Source: Adelphocoris suturalis | Taxonomy: Eukaryota > Arthropoda > Insecta > Hemiptera > Miridae | Reading direction: 5' to 3' | Length of the DNA stretch: 64,000 nt | Assembly: GCA_030762985.1 (NCBI GenBank) | Contig: CM061042.1 | Span: forward strand, 13,043,784 to 13,107,783 | Shown: piece after piece, positions 33,313-45,330 of the stretch | How positions within the stretch are numbered: the stretch's first letter is position 1 | How the letters are laid out: each line of letters starts with the position of its first letter | Program-made: the position numbers and the translations under genes | Notes under the pieces: generated by a model | Databases searched by the model: none | What the model saw: only the letters and a program-made list of their open reading frames with translations | What the model was told of the DNA's origin: nothing

Positions 33313-34799
33313 TCATAAGCCTAACTGAAGTGCTGCTCCGTCTCCAAACCCAAGCTCCGCACTTCTCCATCTTTTTCTTGCGCCTCTAAGGCACATGCTG
33401 GATGCACGCAATATCGCCATTGTGATGCGGACTCTCAACCATCCTCGAACAACCGTCTGAGGCCGATTCCAAATGTCTGCTAAGCGCTCACCCAATACTT
33501 TCACAAAGGCATTCATTTGAGGAGCACATAGACCATCGACTGAACATACCAGGGGTGTGAATGAGGCATGCCTCTCTTCACATGCATTTAGATACTTACG
33601 CATCTTCTCTTGCTCTGCTGAGGATAGGACAGAAGGGACGGGATGAGAACCATAAGTGGGGGCGTCAGTGTCTACGACACGGACGTCAAACAACGCCTCC
33701 CTCTGTGGCTCCCAGATTCCTACACACACCAAATCCCCTCGTATCATTGGTTCGGATCCTAATGCCTCCGTATAATAGGCTCCTTCACGCAGTTCCCCCA
33801 TGCAGCTGACATTTCTCCTAACAAGTCTCTAACTTCGTTGTGGCGTCTGGTGATGAGTCCCCCAGTTTTGCAATCTAATGCGTGTTGCAAAGTGAACGTT
33901 CCGTTGCCACATCCATCACATGACTTTGGCATTTCAACAGGTTGGCGTCTGTACCGAATCGCTAGAGCATCCCTGAATTCACACGGAGACATATCAAAGT
34001 TGTGCTTTTTCAAAGGGAGGACTGACAGCCATCCTGAAGACTTACAACCTGACTGAGCGTAAATAGATCTTTCAATAGCTCTTTTTCGGTTCGTGGAAAA
34101 TTTATTGATTGTCTGGCATAACAGGGTGTCTTCCGAATCTCCTTTTTTCTTTTTGGCCTGACTCTTGGCAGATTCGGTTCTCGAAACATGTTCTACGATG
34201 TTCAATTCCCTTCCACTTTTTATGGCTCCAACAAGTTCTTCGGTTCCCGCCCTTGATGTTTCAAAGCACAACTTTGCCATATTTATTGGGTTATTTATTG
34301 CCAATCCCCCTTTATATACAGGCAGAGAGAACATGGCCTTCTCCTCTGATGAAATTGTTCCTCCAACGATTTTAGGAAGAAATGTATCGAATATACAGTC
34401 ACTCAATTCGCCATAGGTCTCGTTTGTGCTGTCCACTACTCTTTGGAGGAATGCCCATTTGTGCTGAAGGGATTTAGTAAATGCCGCATATGCTGATTGA
34501 GGCTGGGCTTCCCCGACATTTGACAGCTAGTTTACAGTTTTTATCCAGCCTTCTATCTTACCTTTGACATACAACTGCTTTTCATTTTCTGATCCTATAT
34601 ATCCCCCAAGGAACCGCTGCCCCGTGACCACCTTAATCTCCGTGTCATTAAAATTTTTTAAAGCTTCTGCCTTATCTGCTGGGTTCACTACTAAGTATGA
34701 TTTACTCCCCTGTGGGAAATAGCCATACTTTGGACCAACTTCATTCATCCTCATCCACCAGTCTTTCAATTTTATAAGTTCACCCTGAACTGACGAAAT
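33313..34799 (-). pseudogene. C-terminal region of a LINE with zinc-binding and restriction-like endonuclease motifs
   Basis: One minus frame from about 34799 to 33759 has a single stop (near 34527), then shifts frame to 33801-33313. In order: WWMRMNEVGPKYGYFP and YLVVNP (post-RT region); FLGGYIGSE; LPVYKGGLAINNP; CDGCGNGTFTLQHALDC (a C-C-H-C finger) followed by RRHNEVRDLL; then RGDLVCVGIWEP...ALFDVRV, fitting the two-Asp core of a PD-(D/E)XK nuclease; and GWLRVRITMAILRASSMCLR at the end. The finger, RHN and nuclease order is that of R2/R4/NeSL-type LINEs. The reverse transcriptase is missing. Confidence 0.75.
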
Positions 34800-34920
34800 T
34801 TGTTTTATTTATTGGTAGTGGTACCTACCTACTGCGTTTGGAGTACTGTTTTCAGCCCAGTCCATAAGCATTGGGTACTACATTTAGGGCTTGTGCGTAT
34901 TTTTCGTCATTTCCCTAATA

Positions 34921-35115
34921 ATGGTGAAAAGGTTGAATTTGACTTGGAAAAGGCTGAATTTGTTTTGGAAAAGGTTGAATTTGTTTTGGAAAAGCTTGAA
35001 TTTGAGTTGGAAAAGGTTGAATTTGACTTGGGAAAGGTTGAATTTGAGTTGGAAAAGGTTGGATTTGACTTGGGAAAGGTTGAATTTGAGTTGGAAAAGG
35101 TTGAATTTGACTTGG
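34921..35115 (+). repeat. 21-bp minisatellite in right terminus (~9 units)
   Basis: GGTTGAATTTGA-cttggaaaa units, about nine tandem copies with GAC/GAG/GTT variants. The plus frame 34800-35144 encodes a run of seven-residue repeats (VEFELEK, VEFDLGK, AEFVLEK). Substitutions keep the hydrophobic/acidic spacing. Confidence 0.93.
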
Positions 35116-35121
35116 AAATGC

Positions 35122-35530
35122 TATATACGAAAAAGCGCCATTAGGGGTCACCACCTACATACCTACTTTCTCACGGTTCAGTATATTTAACTAGCTCCTA
35201 GTTGTCATATTATTGTTATATGTTGTATATTTTATTATGCCAGGTAATAAATTTTATGCGAATTATATCAAACTGTAATCCGGCAATAACCTGAAACGTT
35301 GTGAATTCGAGATTAGTTTGTGCGGTCGTGATCGAAATGAAATTTGTGTTGGGAAGTTGACAAACTAGTGTTAGAAGTTCCAGACATCAGCCGCGAACAT
35401 TTTGTGGATTATCCAGTTTTCAGAACCGTTCTTTGAATCAATTAAGAAACTAAAAATCTTTAGAGACCTTTGAAAGTGGTAATGTGAAAGGACGTGCCAT
35501 GAGAGCTCTACCAGAAAGGAATATTAGGCA
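35122..35530 (+). pseudogene. E-family repeat, right part with decayed coding fragment
   Basis: Matches 15640-16010. A frame reads ANYIKL, stop, SGNNLKRCEFEIRLCGRDR, then ICVGKLT, parallel to GRDPYEMCVGELT at the other locus. Both copies carry different stops and shifts, so each decayed after duplication. Confidence 0.55.
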
Positions 35531-37649
35531 GCAGTTTTTATTATATTATTATTTATAAGATAATAAATTTTTTATTGATTGATTGATTTTTTATTTACTG
35601 ATTAAAATTTTATTGATTGATTTATTTTTTATTTAATGATTTAAGCCGTACTTCAACGGGAATGGTCATTAGCTGCATATGTGTTGCCTTTTATATTTAG
35701 GATGTACATTTGTTGTATTACATGTCTTTACTCGTGATGGGGTTTGCTTGTAATAAAAAAAAAATAAAATAAAATGTACTTAATGAAATTAAAATCGGTA
35801 ACAGATTTTGATATACCTACTGATCACAAGCAGTTTAATTGCTTAGCCAAAACATATCTCAGAAGGTGCAATTCGATTTCAAGTGGTCAAGGTACGTAAA
35901 TGGAAACTACGTACCTACTGTAGAGATGCACAGGGTAGGTTAACACATCTGCCTATAAAAATGAATTCGATCTCGCTTGAAGGAACAAGGAAATAGAATA
36001 TTCTTAAATGGTAATTAAATGATGTAACGTCTGTGCCTATAAAAAACAACTCAATCAGAGTACCTATATTTAAAAATTGTTATTTTTATTTCTCCAATTA
36101 GGGAAGTTAGACAACCCCTCCCGCGCCCCGCCTTTATTATGTGGGCATAAAGGAGTATTGCCCTATCATCATGAAGGTATTGTTCCTTCGACGTGACAAT
36201 GAAGCGTTGTCGTGATGTGATCACATTCCGGAGTGATAATATAGGAACCAATTTCGCATCTCCGAGAGAAGGTATCTCATCTCGCCGAATGAGGCACTTC
36301 TAGCTTTCAAAGCGTCCATTCAAGAAACACGTATAGTTTAAGTCCAAGACATCTTATAACGGAAATAATGCATTTTCAAATGGGGAGTAGCCAATTTGGA
36401 ATACTGTATTTCTGAAATGTAGCTATCACTAGAACTAGGATAGTTTATGGATCTTGGATCTTGGATAGATCCGCACTTGGCAATGTGCGGAATCCAGAAT
36501 TCGGCGCTGACATTTTCATAAAGAATTTATTGAGGCATAGTGTGGACATGGACACGAGCACAAAGTGGGTGAGACACGTCAGTTTCCTTGTATTCCAATA
36601 TAATTTTTCCTAAGGAGCATACATCTTACAGTCGCTAAGTGGAGACTCAGTTGGATTACGCTGGTAATGAAAAAATGAAAATCTAAAAATGAAAAACTTT
36701 GTTTTTTTTTAACCTGCTAGACGACATGGATACTCCCACGGAATTCAGATCGCACGTTACGGCAAAAACTTTCTCGAACTGTCAGCTTTCGAATGGTCTA
36801 ACCAATTTTAATTTAACTTTGCTAATTGGGGGAGAAAAGTATGTTGGTATGTTGAAAAACATGGTTTTTTTCTACAAAATCGAGGGTTTTGTGAAAAATT
36901 ACCTTCTATGAATACACGAGTTCGGGTTTCCTACGTATTTTTTTTTACGCTGAATCGAAAGGTAACTCTTGCATATCTCCCCAACCCCGTTATAACCTAG
37001 TTTTACACTTTGGCTTACTAGTTTAACCTCTAAAATCACGTAAAATTGAGCACAGGTATAAAATAAACTAAAAAAGATTGTTCTCTGAGTTCTCAGTAGC
37101 GGATCCTGATTGGTTCGAGAGGCAATCCTGACATGACCTACAACAAAAATCTTGAGGAATTGTGAGAGCCTTACAGGAACGTCAACTACCAGTCCTCGTT
37201 GCCCTATAGAATTGCTCTTTAGGGGTAGAACATTATAAAAAATTGAATTTGTAGAAAAATTGAGATTGCCATCGACACCATCATAGTTAGGTACCGAAAA
37301 ATCATTGATGATCATCCTTACAGTTCTTGAATAACGGAAATTACTTTCAGTTGTAGGAACCTTCTCCTTACGAACTCATTCCCAGTTCCTGCCAATAAAT
37401 ATGTACAACACTTGTACGATCCAATGAACGATCGTTCTTTCCTCGCATTTCTCAGTAAGATCAGTTCAACTCAAAGAGCAGCTCATAAAGAGCACCTCCC
37501 TGTCCCCATCTCTCCGCTGCTATCATTCAGAGTGCAAAGCAGTGGAAGTGTGCGCATGTATAATGCATATTAGTGGGACACCAGTGATCGAAAAGCGCAG
37601 TTAACCACACAGGACCGCATATACAGAAAAAAAAAAAGAAAAAAGTTCC
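35531..37649. other. No gene seen
   Basis: Simple TTGATTGATT-type AT-rich sequence lies at 35560-35650 and an A-rich run at about 35755-35775. Positions 36820-36900 ('gaaaagtatgttggtatgttgaaaaac') resemble 45770-45865 in reverse. A frame of 138 codons on the minus strand (36899-37315) is not recognised. Confidence 0.4.
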
Positions 37650-38156
37650 AGTCATGCAGCATGATCGTATGAGCGAATTTTCATAAATGGTCGTATTACA
37701 TTTATGTTAAATTCTGTTGAAATTTGAGCACTTTGGGGACAAATAAAAATTTTATTATACATTTTATAGCAAACTAACTTTTTGTCAGTAATATTCCAAT
37801 GAACTTTGTGGATTTTTACAATTTTTTCAAGTGTTCCTATCGATTTATAGCTTATTTTAATGAAATTTAAGTACATTTTCAGTACAATTTTGTGCTTAAA
37901 ATTTTATATGTCCTAGTTCATGTTCGATTAATTTTTTTCGAGTAGCATTCTGCTAAAAAATAGAAATTTGTTAATTTTTAGCGGTTTTTTGCCTTTTTTA
38001 GTGATTTTTTAAGTACATTTTTTGAAATTTGACCAATTTAATGTGCTCAAAAAGTGGTCCAACAAACTCATCCTTTCGCTTGAAATGCTTGATTTTTTGG
38101 CGAAAGAACGAAGTTTTTATCTCAATTCTATCGAGAGTTATCGTCTGGAATGACAC

Positions 38157-38243
<87 letters not shown>

Positions 38244-38345
38244 CGTTAAAATCCAGGAATCATTTCAGAATGCCTCAAAACAGATTTCGATGAAGAAAAT
38301 TTTTGAAAATTTGTATTTTAAAATTTTTGGAGCCATTGCAATAGC
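37650..38345. repeat. M-family repeat with internal (TA)n
   Basis: Homologous to 17690-18290 and, reversed, to 59690-60250 and 5990-6150. An uninterrupted TA run of ~75 bp (38168-38240), led by ACATACATAC, sits at the fixed internal point after 'cgtctggaatgacac'. Confidence 0.8.
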
Positions 38346-38357
38346 TTTATTTTCTGG

Positions 38358-38359
<2 letters not shown>

Positions 38360-38403
<44 letters not shown>
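38360..38403 (+). repeat. Poly(A) run, ~44 bp
   Basis: Pure A tract directly right of the M-family copy. The frame running through it (polylysine) is an artefact. Confidence 0.95.
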
Positions 38404-38404
<1 letters not shown>

Positions 38405-38576
38405 CCACAGTTCCTTTGAGCCTGACGGCTAAAATTAAAAAACATGAATATGCTTTAGCCGTACACGACTCACTCCTCGTCGATTCTCTGAACCCGACCC
38501 CCCATCGGCCTCTGAACTCTGTTTATCATTCTGCCATCAATCCTAAAACATGGAATCATGTTTTAGCTCCTCGCTC

Positions 38577-38755
38577 TCACTTTATTATAGAAATGATCAC
38601 GACCATTGAGCTCTTGTGAGATGATTATCTCCTAATAGAAACTCGCGAGTAAACATTCACTTTATTATAGAAATGATCACGACGATTGAGCTCTTGTGAG
38701 ATGATGATCTCCTAATAGAAACTCGCGAGTAAACATTCACTTTATTATAGAAAGA
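38577..38755. repeat. 80-bp tandem duplication, 2.2 units
   Basis: 'cactttattatagaaatgatc' begins at 38578, 38658 and 38738; the unit ends 'actcgcgagtaaacatt'. Nearly identical units indicate a recent event. Confidence 0.93.
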
Positions 38756-39180
38756 GGCTAAAGAGGCTACATACGAAATTACAGCTTCCTATAGTGTAAA
38801 GTATAGAAATTACCTATTAAAATAATTTAACCACCGCTTCACAAATCTAACCGTTCTCGCAATATTCGGATCACCTGCTATGAATCACATAATCGAAACA
38901 CCAGCTCAATGAAATCATCAGAAATTAACAAGCGGTTGCAATCATGTTCACAATATCAATAATTGAGAATGATCACCTGTGTGTAAACAATTATTCATAT
39001 AACCATGCTCATAACTCAGCTTGTTGGCCACGCACTTCGCAGTAGTTAATATAGTATGGTTGGATAAATCGAGAGCTTTCGAACGAATGGTCAACGAATT
39101 TTGTGGGATGAAAAACGACGAAGTATCATATCCCTAGCAACGACTCGGTTGTAAGCGGAAATCATCACAATTATTGGCGC
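38745..39180 (+). repeat. R450 repeat, copy 3
   Basis: Nearly full-length relative of 22811-23285, ending 'ggttgtaagcggaaatcatcac'. Confidence 0.88.
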
Positions 39181-40917
39181 TACTTTCGTTGCACTCTCGT
39201 GGGACATTTTTCGGTAGTTAGGTCACGGCTAAAGCATATTCATGCTAAAAAAAAAAAAAAAATAAAAAAAAAAAAAAAAAAAACAGTAGAGACTTCCTTC
39301 AATTTTTAACATCCTAGGGTAATAAGGAGAGAATTGAGCTGACTCAGCTGATCTGGAGGAGTCCGTTATTTCTTTCGGCTCTTATTGTCCCGGAAAGGCA
39401 CCCCGTCAAATTTAAATTTCCTAGGGCGATCTGGAGAGAATTTAGCTCACTCAGCTGAAGAGAATGGAGCCCGTCTTTTCACTCGTCTCTCATGTTCTAG
39501 AGAACCTCCCTACGAAATTTCAACTTCCTAACAGGAGACAATTTAGCTCACTCATGTTGACAACAATAGGTTGTTCATTGGTGTTGTGGTGTACTAGTAA
39601 TACACTCACGAAAACTGGTTTTAACGAATTTATATAATGATTATAGTATACAAAAAAGCTGTGCACCCTGGATAACGGGACAGACGCAACTTTGATAATG
39701 GAAGAAAGATAACCTACCGGGAGGTTACAAGTAGTGGAGGGTCTGGAGGGGAAACTACCCCGCAAAGCACTATCGACTGGTAGATTGCCTAATCAAAGAT
39801 CCAACAATTGGTATCGCGATATTTTTGTGACAAATTTTCCGGAAATTTTTTGCCAGTTAGGTCACGGCAAAAGAAAAAAACAATATATAAACAATAATAT
39901 ATACTATCAATACATATAGGATAACATAACAATAATATATAAAACAATATATACTTTAGCGGATTTTACATTTGCGTACCTATATACAGTAGCTATCATT
40001 GATTCGAATGACAAATGCATTAGCTTTGTTATCATTATTAAATCGAAAGGGTTATTTCCGCTAGTATTAATAGCAAAATTATCATTTAAGCACCTTTCCG
40101 AGGAATCCGTCGTCACTAGCAAGTCGTTTACCGGGGGCGAGTGCTTTTGATGCAAACATCGTCAACAACAGAAACAGTACTGTTTAGTGACGACTTGGTA
40201 ATTTATTATAATTTAGTTATCATTGTTTATTTTGACAGTTTCATACGATTTTGCGTAACTGCAGTTGAAGTTTGTCGTTGTTCTGGAACAATTCCGAACT
40301 CATAGCTTTCGAACTCGAACCCGAGCACGTTGTTCGAAAGCGGTTCTAATAGTTTTTGAATACGATAGGGGGGGGGGGGGGGGGGGGGGCTCGTCCCAGT
40401 TTTGAAGAGTCCTGGAATATTCATCAGAAATGTGACTAAAACGAACCTACAGTGAACTAATTTTCTGTGGGGCATAAACAAAACCTCACAAGCAATTTTT
40501 TTAGTGTTTTATATAATTTCTAGGATAGGCACTCGTTCATCCGTGTATGTTGGATGGTTTGAGGTCGAACGGCCCAGCGTTCCAGAGTTCATCCCACCCC
40601 GCTAACCTAGTGTTGACCAACCGTTTGTCAACCTACAAGAATATTTCTTCGCTTGTCTTTTCCTCTCAAAGTAGAGAACTCAGGGAAACCGGTTTCGCAG
40701 ACACTTTAAGAGCCTATGACGACCTCTGTCCGCGCTATCGGGTGGGGGTCCCAAAAACTGGAGGTCAGGTCTCCGCGCGTGTTTCGTAATGAGCCCCGAA
40801 AATCCTACTAATCTAGGAACTTATTAGAGTCTTTGGAGTGGATGGTTTGTGATTTAGCTTCATAACCCTAGGAAGTGATTGATGGCAACTGTTCTTTAAT
40901 ATTCAGTGGCATTCCTG
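39181..40917. other. No gene; poly(A) and poly(G) runs
   Basis: A-rich run at 39248-39284 and a pure G run of 22 bp at 40368-40389. Frames up to 84 codons look random. A phrase 'gttaggtcacggc(t/a)aaag' occurs at about 39220 and 39859. Confidence 0.45.
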
Positions 40918-41035
40918 ACGAATTCCGAATCAATCAGCGTCAAGGCATTGAAATACAGTCCCGTAGTTGATGAAAATATTGCAATATTGTCTTCTACCAC
41001 GATTTTAATGCCTTGACGCTGAATGATTCGGAATC
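40918..41035. repeat. Short inverted repeat (~30-bp arms)
   Basis: 'gaatcaatcagcgtcaaggcatt' against 'aatgccttgacgctgaatgattc', spaced ~55 bp. It could be a terminal pair of a tiny element or a hairpin. Confidence 0.8.
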
Positions 41036-42009
41036 GGATGGTTTATTAAACTGCTAAAATGAAATCCTCTAAACTTTGCTATTGTAAAACCTGGGTTTCC
41101 CTGGTTATCATTGGGTACCAATTTTAACTGTAATAGGTTTAACTAAAACTGCTGCAAATTATTACACAAAGGCTCTTTATTTTTGTATTAGATAGTTCTT
41201 CTACGCAGATCATCGATTGGGCAACAGTTATCAAAATCGGTATATGGTGAATCATCAACATTTGGCGCTTTGTGACTCCCAAGCGGGTTCAACCTTTGGA
41301 GCTCCATCATGACCCCCCAATTTTTAGAAAAAATGTCGAAAAAATGGTCGGTTGAAAAGGAAAGAAATTAGAGGCGCCTCAGACTTAGGTGCACCACGTA
41401 TTATTTGTAGGGAAAAGTTGAATAAGCCGTTTGGTCGCATTTTGAATTTGGTGGGAAATTTGAGCCGTTTTCTGACAGAGTCTATACTGCTAGGTATCAC
41501 TACATTCGATTTACTCACCTTTCTTGCTCTTTTGGTTAAAAAGGTGCCAGTTGGTCTGCTTTCGGAGTCCTTATGGCGCGCCCCCTTAATGGTTGACGCC
41601 AGACCTAGTCAGACAGATCACAACAACTTGCAACAAGTTACAAGTGTACAAGTTAACGAGAACAGAATGCACGGTAAACTAGAACAAGTGTTTCACCAAA
41701 ACAAAGAGTACAAGTGTAGAAAAGTTACACTTGTAGAAGCTAAGTTTACAAGTGTAGCAAAAAAGAAAAATGGCGTGTGGGAACTAACGAAATGAACACG
41801 TCAAGCGGGGTGCCGAAATTGAAGTTTTGTCAGCAAATCGTAATTTAAAAACGGTTCTAAGTACAAGGTAGGATGTTCATCGTACATGACTAAGTGTAAA
41901 GATTGGAAGACAGACAAATTATCAACTGAAAAGTGGAAAAAGTTTGTATTTGATTTCAATTTATTCTGATGGCTAGCATAATCGGATTTTACCCCTTCAT
42001 TCAACGGGA
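41036..42009. other. Unassigned; ACAAGTGTA-rich stretch
   Basis: Positions 41620-41765 contain many ACAAGTGTA/ACAAGTTACA strings like the subterminal parts of the PIF elements at 26651 and 42591. A 147-codon plus frame (41352-41795) crosses it and resembles no known protein. Confidence 0.4.
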
Positions 42010-42591
42010 ATGATTAATAAATTCATCAAGTCTTAATACTGCTCGGTTAGGAATGTCATCTGTAACTTCGAGATGATCTTCACACTTCACTTTGTTCTTT
42101 AATGATGGGGAGATCCTCAATACCAGATCAGGAGAAATTGCACAGGGTCACGCAACATTTGAATTTTTCAAGGGTCTCGGAAGACATCCTAAATCTCTCG
42201 TTAACCTCGAAAGTACCCACGAAATGAGCCGAAAAAATTGTAGGCGTCTTCTAACGCTGAATGCTTCTTTCTTGTCTGTATTCTTCAGCAGAAGATGATT
42301 CCCACATATTAGACACCGAAAAATGGTCAACTCACAATGCTGGAAAATACCATGTTTACAGCTGAATGAACGTAGGTTGAAAATCGGCCATTTTTTACAA
42401 CGGTAAAACAGTGACTTGTACAAACTGGTGGGGAAACACTTGTAACTTGTCCAAATTCGCCTGTACACTTGTTAATTTTCACTGTGCATTACAAGTCTAC
42501 ACTTGTACCTTGATGAAACGCTTCCACACTCATTTTTCACAATTTGTACGTAAAATAGGCTTGCAACTTGTCACTTTATGAAATAGGCCCC
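42010..42591 (-). mobile_element. PIF/Harbinger fragment, inverted relative of 26651-27068
   Basis: The end at 42591 is GGCCTATTTCATAAAGTGAC on the minus strand. The same transposase start (WESSSAEEYRQERS, then NERFRMSSETLE) reads leftward. Beyond it another minus frame of ~45 codons stays open (CEDHLEVTDDIPNRAVLRLD) and may be further transposase sequence. Stops are present. Confidence 0.68.
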
Positions 42592-42689
42592 AGAACACCT
42601 CTTTCGAGGAATCGGTAGGTTAGGGTAGAACCGCAGACCGCATCTGTCAGACTTCGTTTGGCAGATTCGGTCTGCAGACCGAATAGCCC

Positions 42690-43541
42690 GCCATACACGA
42701 GCAGATATCTGCGACAGATTTGGTCGCCCGATCTCATCTGACAGATATCGCTAACGATCTGGAGTGACCGATGAGATCGGTCGTTGCCCCTTAACACGAA
42801 AAACTTATCGGCCGATCTTTCATGCCCGAGATCTGTCACCTGACCAGTGCCCGATGTCATCTGTTCGTTCGTGGGATGAAATCTGACAGATTCAGGTCTG
42901 TCACCGACGTTCGTCTGGCAGACTCGAGTTATCGGTCAAATCCGAAATTTTTTCCAGATCGGTCACAGATTCCGTAAGTTGATGCCATGGGGTTAGTGAC
43001 TGTCCGTAGTAAAAAGCGTAAATTAGCGGCTTTTGCGGTGGGTATTTTTTTTTGATTGCCCATAAAACGGCTAAGCCAAAAAAATACAAGTTTGGGAGAA
43101 GTCATGGGTTTCGTCGTAAGCAATGTTTTTGACGTTTTTGTTCATGTAGTCAACATGCTTCAACTGCCACAGACAAGGTCGTTTGGCCACTCTTTTTTAC
43201 CCATTTTTTGATACCGAACAAAAAACCACCAATAGAAACTGAGTTCTTTAGAGGAGAGATCTCACAGGGGAAAACACACGTGGACAACTGAACATCTTAA
43301 CGTTAAGAGACGCTGCCCGATCCAATAGAACAGTTCTGTGTACCACAGACATCGCTTCCGAGAAGTCTGCAGGTTAAGGGGGACGCCCAACTACCATCTG
43401 CTAGATTTGAACTCTCGCAGATATCTCTGGTCGATTTTCACATCTTTCATCATTTTATAACGCCCACTAACGCACAGATCTTTCCCACAGATATCGTTTA
43501 AAAACGCGATATCTGTCGCAGATATCTGCTCGTGTATGGGT
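42690..43541. mobile_element. Inverted-repeat element with CAGATATCTG-rich ends, ~0.85 kb
   Basis: Arms 42690-42720 ('ccatacacgagcagatatct') and 43511-43541 are reverse complements, with repeated CAGATATCTG/GACAGAT motifs spread through both subterminal zones (42640-42900 and 43440-43680). Fits a non-autonomous DNA transposon. Frames inside are not recognised. Confidence 0.7.
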
Positions 43542-45330
43542 GGCTAATGCAGACTTCGTGTTGCAGATATCGTTTGGCAGATCTCTCATTGCTGGTAGCC
43601 CATTATCGCTCAAATCTGTCTCAGATACATCGCTCAAAACTACCAAATCTTTCGCAGATATCTGCTCCGTATTGTCACTTTATGATATACGGTTATATAA
43701 GGTTTTATAATATACCTAAAACATAATATGCCTAATTGGTATACTATTTATGTTTTATAAGCTGTTGTAGGCAGGTGACTGGTGTTTATATATAGTTAGG
43801 TATTACACGCGCAGTGACAATTAACGAGAAATCCATATGAGATCCAGCCAAATCAGCAAAATTTCAAAACACTGTTGCATGCCAGTCGCTTTACGATTTA
43901 CATTCATGTTGACGACTTTTTCCCCTTCTGGAGCGCCAACAGTTGGTCGTACAATGCTACGGGTGGTCTCATTCGATTCATTGAACTATGTTCTATCTAA
44001 ATCGAACGAAAAAACTAACCAGACGGGAAAAACTCATCGTCTTTGAAGTAAAAACCGTTATGTAGGTAAATTAAACTCATATTAAAACAACTGTGAATCC
44101 CTATCATATAATTAGGAATATTAGAGCCACAACTCGCCGTTCCAACTCATTAGTTAATAAGGCTGTTGAAGGAAGTGTCAATTACATTACGGAAAGAACT
44201 ACATGATTGGAGACTTGTGAGAAAAGGTAGTGATCGTTATTGACTCTCAATCATGTAAATAGATGAAGATATTCAAGGACTTTTCATAACCATTTCTAAA
44301 TGAGGTTATTAAAAAAAAAAAACTGATTATGTTCTTGCTAACAACAGGAACAGTGCGCTAGTTGGAAGTACGATAAGAGTAAGTAAAAAAGTACCGCACT
44401 TAGTTAATTGTGTAAGTAATATGGCGGACAGGCCGTTTAATTTGATAACACTTTCGATTTTGGTTCATTATTTACCTCGACGAACTATTGCAATCTTCTG
44501 AAAAAATAATCATTTAGCTCAAGGGTTGTCAACCTATTTGAATTGGCGCGGACCACTAATAAGGACTAGAAGTTTTCGCGATGGTACCACTAGATTTTGT
44601 TTAAAAATAATTATTGATATAGTACTTATTTAGTACTATTTGTTATTCTTGAAGATTTTTAATTATGTTTGAAATTTCCGAAAAAACTTTTTAATGTGAT
44701 GGTTTCGCTTGCATGTTTTTGACTACTTTATCAATGTGAGTGTAATACTTATTGCAACAGCTATTCTTAGGTATACCAGCTCTGTGCGCGAGAGCAGATG
44801 AAAATCTTTGCTATCGTAGATTGGTAGTAGAGAGCAAAGTGAAAAGTTTCAGCGCAGTGTTCCAACGTTTGGGGTCTCTTTGTGTTACCACTACGCGCTT
44901 TAGCACCAGGATTTTCCGGGATTTGTAACAGTGAAGATATCCTTTCAGTTTCTGATACTCTAAATTTATTGGTTTTCTCTTGATGTTTTTCTCATTTTCA
45001 GACAACAGACAAATACCGTAAAAAATACATTTAAAAAAATGAAGGGAAGGTTGCAATGTTGGCTACCAGTTCAGTACGAGTTCAGAAGGCGTTCGGTTAA
45101 GAACGGTACCGAACTGATCCTATCCCCTCCCCTTTCAGAATGCCGTCCCGTCCTGAACTCGTCCAGAATCCTTAGCCGAACGAACCTTATCAGTTGTTCT
45201 TGCATCATCAGGTAGGTCAATAAAAAACGGAAGTTAAAGAAGCAAGTTGTCTAATTCCACAAATATAAAGAGTTTCAATCGTAGATCGATTTCGACGGTG
45301 AGGTCATCATCTATAACAAACACTAACTTA
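43542..45330. other. No gene; possible hAT-like terminus at 44518
   Basis: CAAGGGTTGTCAACCT followed by GCGCGGACCACTAATAAGG at 44518-44565 has the look of a hAT-family 5' end; the opposite end was not found. The rest shows no coding sequence. Confidence 0.35.

Larger units (their letters stand above)
32475..35121. mobile_element. 2.65-kb TA-flanked element with minisatellite terminal repeats
   Basis: TATA stands at 32471-32474 and 35122-35125. The ends are GCATTTCCAAGTCAAATTCA and its reverse complement. The inverted repeats continue through the 21-bp arrays and ~130 bp of unique sequence ('caccattattagggaaatgacg...'), giving arms at 32475-32670 and 34805-35121. Joining the flanks restores the E-family sequence as at 15535-16015, so the insertion is directly visible. 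A TA target and an internal IS630/Tc1-like transposase tail suggest the IS630-Tc1-mariner superfamily. A LINE fragment lies inside. Confidence 0.85.

Noticed and set aside
38029..38619. 196-codon plus-strand open frame
   Set aside because: Runs through (TA)n and poly(A) (Tyr-Ile and polylysine runs); an artefact of simple repeats.
41352..41795. 147-codon plus-strand open frame
   Set aside because: Crosses from unassigned DNA into ACAAGTGTA-rich PIF-like subterminal sequence; no domain recognised.
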